DNA of 64,000 nt from Trileptium ribeirensis. Taxonomy: Eukaryota; Nematoda; Enoplea; Enoplida; Thoracostomopsidae. Shown one piece after another: positions 54,957 to 64,000 of the stretch. Numbering within the stretch: the stretch's first letter is position 1; each line of letters starts with the position of its first letter. The stretch is from the NCBI GenBank assembly GCA_030248225.1, contig JASANE010017582.1:1-64000 (forward strand), given 5' to 3'. The notes under the pieces were generated by a model. That model made no database searches and was not told the DNA's origin. It was given only the letters and a program-made list of their open reading frames with translations. Both the position numbers and the translations under genes were made by a program.

Positions 54957-57900
54957 AAAACACCAATATTTACATAAATATCCTACCAAGGGGTACTACT
55001 AGTGTAATATCGACCCCGGCTATCGTAACCTCAAGAGCGGACCTATTGGGTTCAAATTTTTGGGATTTAGGTCAGGCCCAGGAAATTACGGAGCGTAGCA
55101 AGCCGCAGGAGCGCTTTACAGGATGTGTTCTGATCCTTCTAGACGGGTTGCGTAAGTAGCCTAAGCAGTACTACCTTTGAGGTCGCTAGGGAGGTTGGCT
55201 CCGTCACATGCTCTCAGGCCAAAGAGACCATACCACTATTCCGTATCCTCGTTCAACCGGGAAGTGTAATTAATTTGAAACAAAGTTTTCTTTTTTATTT
55301 TCCTGAACGCTTTATAATTTATTTAATTTAGCCAGTGGCCCACTAGGGTCCGACAATTCCCTAGGCGTTTACCTTCAGATTCGCGTGTGATTTCCTATTC
55401 TGGGTGTCCAGCGAAGGCTTTAATTCTGCGGTAAGTTTTTCCTATTGGTCGCACGAGTCGTACTTACACAATAATACAATTGAATTGAAATCGGCGAGTC
55501 ACGCTAAGTTGTTTGCTTCTACAATCCGTGTGTCAAACCTAAACGTGGGGCGTTGATTGGGGTGACGGATTTCAAACCCCTTTTTAATATCTATCGCTAC
55601 TAGGGTCAACAAAACACATGGACTTCTTGGGTTTGATTTAGCGTTTATTGATTAGTCAAAATCGCATATGGACAAGAACATACTGTACGGGCGAATACAA
55701 TTGGTACAATGTCACTAGAATGGTACGCTAAGAAAATGAGTAGGTCGACAAACGGGGATGTGCGGAGTCATCGCCTTTTTTATCGAACTCTCACTGCTGA
55801 TTCAAATTACGGCGTAGACTGCTAAGCCTTTTCTAATGACGGCTGCGCTCACCTTACTCATTTAAAGCGGGTCAGATCAAAAGCAAATACAGGTGAGTAC
55901 CACGAAACGTAGAACGGTTAGTTATCGTGAGAGGCGTCATTCAACTAACTACTCGCTCGGTACTACGATTGCTACTAGGGGGTACTCCGACAAACAATAG
56001 GTTCAGGTAAGCGAAAGGCGGTAATACAACGGGTGCAAATGATGTTTACGGGACGAAGCGTACAATGTGGGACTGCGGGCTGTGATCTTGCTCATCCTAA
56101 TCACGGCTATGATACATCATATGTGGCTATATATTTGTAATTGAGGTAACGTAGGGATTGGATTAACATACAACAAAAAAGTAATGGTACTTATCGACAT
56201 AACAGTAAGTTTGGGAGGTGATCATCTGTACTACTCCTAAATTTTCTCCTTTTCGACAATGGTACGATGCTACTTTTCCTACTCGCATACATGCACACGG
56301 ACCGTGACCATGAGTATAAGATAAAATTTTCTACCATATACAAAGATACGACAAGTTAAATTCGATCCGAAGTTCCTATAAAATCATCCTTCAGGAACGG
56401 TAATAAAGATACGAAATTCGAGCCTTGATCTATGCTCGTCTGCACGTTAAATGACTACAAAAACTTTTCTGCGTGTATCAACAAGGGCCAATTTAGTGTC
56501 AAAATAGGCCGGGTAAGATATCTTCTAAATGGCTTATAGGTCCCGATAAATTGAGGTTGAGACCGAATTTTCCAACTTTTCAGCTTTTCTTAACACGAAA
56601 TTTACTACTAAATTTTGTACTGTGTCATGTACATTAATTGTACTTTACTAACACTAGGCATTTTGATATTTTATTTTTGCTGCCAAATTTACACAGTTTT
56701 AGAAGACGCTGGATCGAGCCGAATCCAGGGAAAAGTGATAAATCGTCAATTTTAGGGTGAATCGGGGTTCACTCAGGACCTTCGTTCGCGCTTGGCTCAG
56801 CGGAACCATACTCTATACTCTTACCAAAAAAGTACGGCGATACTAGCGGTAAAGAAAAGAATCCCTATAATCTAAACTCTGAAGTGCAACTTAGGGTATT
56901 TTCGCTATCAATCTTAATTTGGGGTAATTCGCTAATTTATTTAGCCTACTGCAGAGTTCGAAACGAACTCCTAGTAATCTTGACAAAGGTTGAAGGCGTT
57001 GCCTTAGTCTTCAACGTTCACTACTAAAGCGTTAAGTCAATGATCGATGTTATTCAATCAATCGGTAATGCTCCAAATTTGGATGCAGGTCTACTAGCTT
57101 ACAAGTGCGTATATACTAATTGTATCGTTAAATTGGAACGAGGGATCATACTAATTTGACGGTTTGAGGTGAAATAAGGGCTGATGCGGGTCAACAATCG
57201 GTTGATAAAGTCATTGCTTCATGCTATGACAGCTTTCCTAGTTAAGAATTAAATCCTTGATAAATGACAATACGCTTAAACGTGCAAGTAGGCCATTACC
57301 GCAGTAATAGCCGCTTTGGGGGCATTCTCAACTTCTACTAGTTCAACCAGTCTAACAAACTTGGTTTACTTAATTTTCTGTACTAATTTCCTATCTTGAC
57401 TCAATTCATTAACGTGCAAGTTGTTCTAAAACGATCGGATCATTCACTATTGCTACTGCCCAAGGGTACTCATGTGGGACAAGGGACGAGCTTGGACGAG
57501 TCCCTAATTTACGACACAACGTATAATTTCTGAGTCCGGTTAATTGCTGCCAATTAGGTGACTATACATTATCATTGTACAAATTTCATGCCAACTTCAG
57601 GGCATACGGGCAGGGGTTAAAACTGTATTCAGGTACCTACAAATTTGACTAAAACTAGAACTATACGTGGCGATGCCTCGTAGGTCATCGGCACAATCCT
57701 AAAAATACTAAAGTTTATGCTATTTTGCCTCGAAAACGGCTCTCGAAAAGAGCTCTTCTCGGTACTAGCATTTAAGTTGTGTTGCTAGCGGTTCCTACTC
57801 GACGAAACGAGTCCGTAAATGGCGGCCCCGGTTGTCGATACAACCGTAACAAATTTATTAACTGATTTCCACTCGGTTTGTATCCTTCTATGGCTCGGTT

Positions 57901-58395
57901 TCCTAGCTTTCGATCGAGATTTTGAGTCTAACTCGATGGGGCTGGGGAAAACATATAATTTTCAATATCTCTCAAATTTGCCAGCCTTTCCCGGCGAAAT
58001 TTTGCACAGGGGCTGCGTTCGACCTTATTTATCAATTTATTAGGACCGGGTCAAACGTCCTCACAAAAATGGATCCGTCGGGCCGAGGCCCGATAGACTC
58101 GATATCGCGGCTGGCGATGTCGATAACTTTGAAATACAGAAATGTTAACTCTCACAATGGGAGATATCAACGCTAGGAAAGTTAAATACTTTTCTTTTAT
58201 CATCCAAAATACATGTAAAAGCAAGACCAAAACCTACTTACGAAAGAAGTACGATTTAAGTAATTCGAACTAAATCTGAGCAGCGGTTGCGTTGCTCGAG
58301 GTTGGGTTTCCCGTAACTTTTGAATGGGCCACGGCTTTGCCGGGCTTAATAGCGCAAATGGAAAGCCTAACGGGCCTCTAATTGTGCGATAAAAA
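54957..58395. other. Long non-coding stretch
   Basis: No frame with a recognisable domain. The short motif CTACTAG/GTACTAG recurs irregularly (about 54999, 55598, 55970, 56842, 57089, 57335 and 57766), which may reflect a very old tandem family or chance. Upstream exons of the gene ending at 54792 may hide here. Confidence 0.35.
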
Positions 58396-58870
58396 TCTCC
58401 AAAGTTCCTGGAGAGTATTTTGAGTTATAAGTTTTAGGTAGGGGCGGACATTCGGGTTTATGATTCTTACTCAATATTATGACGTTTTTAGGTTGTATCG
58501 GTAAAGGACATCCTTACTAAGAAACCGCGAAAGTTTCACCAAAATTCCTGGAGGGAATCTAAGGATATTTCAAATTTACGTTTTTAGTGGAGGCAAGCCC
58601 TTTCAGGGTCGTCGGGTTTTTGATTCCAATGGTATATTTGAAAGTTTTATGCACTAGATCACTAGATCGAGATCCGGGTAAAATTTTAGCCAAATCCCTG
58701 GAGTAACTTTTGAGATATGTTAGAATTTCACTCCAAATGAGCAGTCTCGCTCATAAGGCGTTCAGTCGGTATACCTAATTGCGGGTTGACAAGATTCTCA
58801 ACTCAATTTAGGTATCTAGAACCTTATTGGCATCCTAATAAAACATCAACAAAGTTCCTGGGGTAAAAAC
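58396..58870. repeat. Degenerate ~150-bp tandem repeats (TTCCTGGAG core)
   Basis: The core (C/A)CAAA(G/A)TTCCTGG(A/G)G, followed by ..TTTTGAG.TAT or similar, occurs near 58404, 58539, 58690 and 58850, spaced about 135-160 bp. Flanks are only loosely alike, so this is an old array. Confidence 0.6.
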
Positions 58871-59282
58871 TTTTGTCCTATAACAAATAATTTGTCCTGT
58901 GTTACCAACTACTAAAATACCAAAATAAGCAGGCAAATTCGTGTTCAAAAAAATCGCAACCTGAGTAAAATTGTAAGTTAAAACCATTGATTAATACTTG
59001 ACGAAAATAACATGACCAAGGATGATTCAGAGTTCTATTGCTAATGTTCAACCAAAATTTATTTTATTTAACCTCGGTCGGCTCAAAGACTACATTTTAA
59101 ATCCTAACTCGACTCAGGGAATCATGTAAAAACGTATCTACACGCGACTGTCGCGTTTATGTGTACCTTAACTCATCGATCGATGGAGGTTCAGCATGAC
59201 TTCGGCTAATGAACTAACTTGTATGTGCGGCTATTTACGGCTGAGGGTCTGCGGGACGAGCTAGGACGGGTGATACTAACAT

Positions 59283-59445
59283 GTAGACAAAAGTATGGAC
59301 AGGGAGTCCAGGGAGGTTTAAGCTCTTGGCTAACCGATACCAATCTCTCCGTCCTACCTTAACTACTCTCCGGACTAACCCTATCCAACACTAGCACTAA
59401 TCAGTGGTAACGCTAAGCCTCCCTGTCCACACTTATGTATTTGGG
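59283..59445. repeat. Imperfect foldback (inverted repeat)
   Basis: Left arm AAGTATGGACAGGGAG ... GAGGTTTAAGC (~59291-59324) pairs with right arm GCTAAGCCTCCCTGTCCACA (~59412). The loop of about 90 bp is non-coding. It could be a small foldback element or a structured RNA. Confidence 0.5.
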
Positions 59446-59779
59446 ACCCTTCGATTCGACGTCCATCGCATGTCCATCCACTGCCAAAACCGAAAGCAGT
59501 AAAGCCAAAAAGAGAGAACAAATCCACAAAGTTAAACTGTAACTGTTGAAAAGCGACAGAGCGGTTTGCAAACCTACCGAACTCTGTGCTGCAGAAGTCA
59601 GACTGAACGCTCGAGAGCTCGTGTGATGCCGTTTAAATACTCAGATTTTCTGCCACTTTCCAAAATTAAAATAATTTATGGGGTCGTTAAAACTTTAAGA
59701 AAAGTGCTTGGTGGTCAACACTATTGGGACTATTTGATCCCAAATTTAAATCTCTTAATCAAACTTTCTTATCGGTCCG

Positions 59780-60380
59780 AATTTCGCTAAATTTCGGACT
59801 GATTTTATATAAAATTTTATATAATTGGAAATGGTTTAATACTATTTTATATAAAGCTTCTACAAATTTATACCAAACTTTAAGGAAATTTCAAATAAGC
59901 TATAAACTTTCGTATATGAGCATTTGCTTAAGCCTGGCCTGAACCTTAATACTGGCCTGAACCTTCTCGATACAAAACTTACCGCCACTTCTAATATAAC
60001 TGTATTAAGCTTGACGGGGTCAAGCTTATTTGTTTAAGAACCACGCTGCTCGGTTCGTCCTGACAGTTTTAATACAACCTTCAAATTACATTTATATCAA
60101 TACTCATTTTCGCCAACTGATAAAAACTGTACTAGACTTCACTGCTAACTTTATATAAAGTTTATTCTGCAGCTAATATGACATCAAAATTATTCGGTGA
60201 CCTCAGTCGTGCTCGCTGTGTGCACACAACAGTTCCAATGGACTGTTATTATGAACAAGCTAAGCGGTTAGCGTAAACAAAAGTTTCAGCGCTACTAACT
60301 CAATACAAAATTAATATTAGACTCCAAGTTACTGTTAAAAACTTCGTAAAACCTCGTATAAACTTTATATTAAGTTTGAA
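59780..60380. repeat. Degenerate repeats with TTTATATAAA palindromes
   Basis: TTTATATAAA-like palindromes recur at about 59795, 59846, 60150 and 60367, each flanked by AC/GTTT text (for example AACTTTATATAAAGTTTA). The surrounding text is loosely repeated. Confidence 0.45.
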
Positions 60381-61679
60381 CAATTTCAAGTTGTTTGGCA
60401 GGAATTTATAAACTAGCCCATTGTTAGCAGACACAGTATTAAGCTTGTGATAGAAACAGTTGTGCTCGGAAACAGCGTCCAAAGAAAAGAAACGCGCTTA
60501 AGTAAACAAACGAGGGATAGGAGGTAAAAAGACGGTGCAAAAAGGGCGCTGTTCCCTCGGCAATGGCCGAAGTGCCAAACGACGTTCGGATTCGGACTCA
60601 GTATGTCCGTCCGAACATTTTAATGGTCCATTTTTGGGCAATAAAAGACGATGGTAGGCTTTCGGGCGAGCCCATCACAAATTTTGTAGGAAATTAAGGT
60701 CCTCTAAATGGCTCCTGCGGGTTAGGGGTATGGTGTTATGGGGTTTTAGATATATATTCGTGTTAATTTTGACACGGGGAATCCAACAAGGGGTTACATG
60801 CCGGTCGGGGCGTTATTTCCGCGATTTTCACGGGATGGGGTACCTAAAAGTGGGCGCAGCGTGATCGGTCCAGGCTCAAAAGAAAGCCTGGATTTCAAGG
60901 AGTCTAAGATAACAATATCCTAGACACAGCTTTTTGTTAAGTATTCGTTGAGTTAATTAATTAAATGTGGTTTATTTGCTCTACATTATGCTTATTTCCT
61001 CATAGGTCCGTGGATCCTGGTCGGATTTTCACGAGACCGGTCGCATCAGATAGACCATTAAATTGTCTAATAGAAATATTGAGGGCTAAATTGACGATTT
61101 CTCGACGATTCCGGAGTTACGGGCCGGAGCCGCTACTTTTGATTCCAAAGTTCCGTACTTTTCCCTTTAATTTTCTCCTTTATCTTGACCAGCGAAAATG
61201 AACGCTGGTAACTGATAAAGTTTTAGTTACTGCAGCTTACCAGTGTACTGCCTAATATTGAACACTGGTAAAATGATATTTCACTTTTCTTATGTATATT
61301 TTCAGGAAAATTGCACGGTTGCTTTTCGCTCTAGGACGGACAGCTCTAAATTTTTTGTGGTCCTCATTCGTGAGGACGGTCGTGACGGGTATGAAAATTC
61401 GTGATGGATTTCGCGGTCCTACCATGCGGGGTAGGGCTATTCCTATATATCGGGGCGGGCGGGGAGTCGTACCGCCTTATTCATTCGCGAATTGGGTATG
61501 TCAAGGGCGCGTTCTCTACCTATGAAAGTACTAGTCTATATGCGTAAAGATCCCTAACTTTTCCGTAAAAATCATTCTAACCGAACCAAGTTGTCCTCGA
61601 TTACTCGTACCTCCCACCTACAAATTACAAGGGTACGTAACCATAATTCTGAAAACATGAATGAAATACACATGAAGGT
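60381..61679. other. Non-coding, no gene recognised
   Basis: Open stretches at 60965-61201 and 61292-61525 (plus strand) show no recognisable domain. No repeat unit was defined. Confidence 0.35.
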
Positions 61680-62170
61680 TACATCCAAATATCGACCTTT
61701 ATGGCCATGATCAATACAATACAACGACATGAATACGGTACGACAATCATTGATAAATGGTTACAACTATACGTCCATAATCAAGGGTACAATACGAATA
61801 CCGTAATCATAAAAACGGTATAGAATCATAACAAAATATAGGCGCTTTTATGGCCTTAAGCATCACGAAAGTACGGTATGAACATGGTATAACGGTTATA
61901 CATAAACGGTTAACAAGTACGATCCAAATATACGACGGCAATGCGGCTGCCAAGTCGTATACACCCACGTAGAAATACATATGAATACCAACAACAATTA
62001 CCATAATACACAAATACACGGTATGATCAGGATTATACGAACCAAATGCATAATACGTGCTTTTATGGCCATCAAAATGGTACAACAAAGATCAATGGTA
62101 ATGGTAATATATATACATAATTCAAGTACTCCAACAAAGCCTTTATGGCAATCAACAATATGGTTATAAT
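61680..62170. repeat. Degenerate array with TTTATGGCC and GGTAC-AAT motifs
   Basis: TTTATGGC(C/A) occurs at about 61699, 61848, 62062 and 62141, again near 62769, each followed by AT(G/C)A-rich text with ATACGGTA/GGTACAA words. The period is irregular (75-215 bp). Confidence 0.5.
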
Positions 62171-62199
62171 AATAAGAAGATACAAGATACGTATACCAA

Positions 62200-62207
62200 T
62201 AGGTGCC
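62200..62207. repeat. Left 8-bp target duplication (TAGGTGCC)
   Basis: Abuts the left inverted repeat of the foldback element. It matches TAGGTGTC at 62759-62766 in seven of eight bases. Confidence 0.6.
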
Positions 62208-62758
62208 GGGTCTTTTCTTTTAGCCCCCCAGCCCGAATTTGATCAATTTTGAAGATACAGAGCTGAGAGGCGAAAATATAACGCAGGCCATGCCGTTCTC
62301 GATATACTAAGCCTAAGTCTTAGTCTTAGCCTAAGCTAAGGTCCTTATATGAGACATACACTAAGCCGAAGCCTATGTCGGGGGCTGGCGCCCCCGAACC
62401 CTCTCTCTAAGCTGTTCTCTTTTCTAACGTTATAACGTTGCCCCTTTGGGTTACTTGGGCTCCTCATAACTTTCTAACGGTGGCGAAGATTTATTCAATA
62501 AAATGCACACCAGTACATTTCTCTCATCAAACCGAGTCGAGCGGTACCCAACATGACCATATTCCGAAGAAAAAATTTTTGGCTTCCCAATGGGGTACCC
62601 ACTGGGACCTCAAAAAATCGAAAAAAAAATTTCAAGGGATGTGGGTAAAAGGAGTATTTTCTGAACCGCCTCAACGAGCTGAATCGATTGATACCAAAAT
62701 TAGCTCTGTATCTTCAAAACTGACCAAACTCGGGCTGGGGGGCTAAAAGAAAAGACCC
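62208..62758. mobile_element. 551-bp foldback/MITE-like element with ~60-bp inverted repeats
   Basis: The left arm GGGTCTTTTCTTTTAGCCCC, CCAGCCCGA and TTTTGAAGATACAGAGCT is matched, inverted, by the right arm AGCTCTGTATCTTCAAAACT ... CGGGCTGGGGGGCTAAAAGA, AAAGACCC. Arms are about 60 bp and ~90% alike. An 8-bp duplication flanks them. The interior contains a full copy of the dispersed CTAAGCCTAAG repeat. No transposase is encoded; an open frame at 62438-62746 partly runs through the right arm and is not considered a gene. The 8-bp duplication favours a hAT-type or other 8-bp superfamily. Confidence 0.75.
62275..62460 (+). repeat. Dispersed CTAAGCCTAAG repeat, copy C (inside the foldback element)
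   Basis: Starts AACGCAGGCCATGCCGTTCT, then GATATACTAAGCCTAAGTCT, AGGTCCTTATATGAGACATA, GTCGGGGGCTGGCG and CTAACGTTATAACGT. It is the copy best preserved relative to the others. Confidence 0.75.
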
Positions 62759-62766
62759 TAGGTGTC
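62759..62766. repeat. Right 8-bp target duplication (TAGGTGTC)
   Basis: Directly follows the right arm. One mismatch to the left copy. Confidence 0.6.
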
Positions 62767-63164
62767 TTTATGGCCCTACAATCAACATATATATAGTACC
62801 GATGATTCGACGATTATCCATTCCTGAAATGCTAATAACGATACCCATTTTGATCAAAAAAACTGTCGGCGGTGCAGGCCGAAATATGACGAAAATCCTT
62901 ATTCCTAGCGAGGTTAACGAGCGTAAAGATTCATGATTTGTAACACGTATATATTATCTATAAATAGGGTAACAACAGGGTCTTCGGTCGGTTCGTATGT
63001 GCGGGAAAAAATCGGCTTATGTATTCGCTTGCACAAAAGATCATTAGTTGGTTCCAATTGTATACACGTGCGTATTTCGATGCAACGGTTGGTGTCGTAC
63101 CCAGTTGGGTCATCTCCGTTAGGTATTCTAAGTTGGGGAGACATCCGTAACTAAATTCAAAAAC

Positions 63165-63465
63165 GTTGACCATTACACTATGACCAAGACTATGGGGTAT
63201 TCAAGTAAATGTTAGCCATGGGACTGTGGTCAGGATTGTTAGACTTTCTATTAAATGTTGACCATTAGACTGTGGCCAGGATCGTTGGACTGTCTATTAA
63301 ATGTTGGCCATTAGGCTGTGGCCAGGATTATTGGTATTCGATGAAATGTTGGCCATTACACTGTGACCAAGATTAATGGGGTATTTGTAAATGTTGGCTA
63401 TTAGAGTGTTGCCAGGATTAACGGGGTATTTGTAAATGTTGGCCATTACGGTGTGGCTAGGATTA
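63165..63465. repeat. Tandem array of ~46-bp units (seven copies)
   Basis: GTTGGCCATTA...CTGTGGCCAGGATTA units start at 63165, 63211, 63257, 63303, 63348, 63393 and 63438, i.e. 45-46 bp apart, ending in GTATTTGTAAAT or CTATTAAAT linkers. Units differ by several bases each. Confidence 0.9.
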
Positions 63466-64000
63466 ATCTACATCGTAACGATCCAGTATGGATCTGTTAC
63501 ACTAGTGCCAACTAGATCTTCTACACAATCTTCGAAGCTTTAGTAAAGAAGCGATACAATCAGTCACATTAGAAGCAAACGCGAAAAAACAATGTTGGTT
63601 ACCAAAAAAGATATTTTTACCAAATATTTTATGACAATTTCTTGAGCATCGACGGCCAGAAATTATAGCTTTCATGGATTATAATGCTTCAATTGTTAAT
63701 CCTAATTAATTAATTGACTAATTAATCTCCCAAATCGTTTAAAATCTCACGTTTGAAGGAGGGAGGCTATGGATCTCGTTTAATTTTAATCTGACAAGAA
63801 ATACAATGAATTATGATCAGCAAGGTTCATGTTTACTTAAACGTTTCTGGTAAGCACTAGTGTTCCATCGAGTCACGTCTTAATATTTAACTAAAATCTT
63901 TATTGAGCATTAAACCTCAAAGCCTGGAATCGTAATAGATAGAACCAGCCGTCAAGTCAATGACGTACATTACGCTGACACTGCCAATCTGACACCGAAT
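63466..64000. other. Non-coding end of the window
   Basis: AT-rich; no gene or array was recognised after the 46-bp units. Confidence 0.4.

Noticed and set aside
62438..62746. 102-residue plus-strand open frame
   Set aside because: It runs across the interior repeat and right arm of the foldback element and has no homologous pattern.

Overview
The window is eukaryotic, animal-type DNA. Host genes are split by spliceosomal introns with GT..AG borders, most of the sequence is AT-rich and non-coding, and it is crowded with transposons and tandem repeats. The kinase gene is closest, as far as I can judge by eye, to nematode MAPKAPK2 homologues (the stretch [18 protein letters not shown]). A small MSP-domain gene points the same way, so a nematode or other ecdysozoan is my best guess, held weakly. 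No bacterial operons, rRNA genes, convincing tRNA genes or CRISPR arrays were seen.

Layout. (1) 1-6129: intergenic, with decayed DNA-transposon ends. (2) 6130-16229, minus strand: a complete-looking ten-exon gene for a MAP kinase-activated protein kinase (MK2/MK3 type) whose exon phases all agree, giving about 376 residues. Its introns hold an RNase H remnant, an RTE-like LINE remnant, a small MITE and a 105-bp duplication. (3) 16230-22922: repeat land, with four identical 97-bp tandem units, a 1177-bp non-autonomous hAT-like element with a perfect 8-bp target duplication, and a broken CR1/Jockey-like LINE. (4) 22927-35220: a 12.3-kb Ty3/Gypsy LTR retrotransposon with nearly identical LTRs and a GTAT target duplication. 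(5) 35225-48300: repeats, including a ~90-bp degenerate family with a CCGGACGGCT core, a 108-bp array, a 285-bp tandem duplication, a MITE and a ~1.06-kb array of 80-bp units. (6) 48310-49901, minus strand: a three-exon MSP-domain gene of about 121 residues. (7) 54792-54954, minus strand: the last exon of an unidentified gene. (8) 55000-64000: no coding signal, several degenerate tandem families, and a 551-bp foldback element with an 8-bp target duplication.

The most interesting object is the LTR element. Between gag and the protease it carries an extended Tudor domain followed by a NADAR (YbiA-like) domain, then protease, reverse transcriptase, RNase H, integrase and the end of an env-like membrane protein. 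The combination suggests a retroelement that captured one module tied to the Tudor/piRNA world and one tied to ADP-ribose or nucleotide chemistry. The copy is young by LTR identity but disabled: three frame changes, two in-frame TGA codons, and a deletion that fuses the integrase to the env tail. Both LTRs contain a tRNA-like RNA polymerase III promoter module, and two further tRNA-like modules face each other in the 3' internal region.
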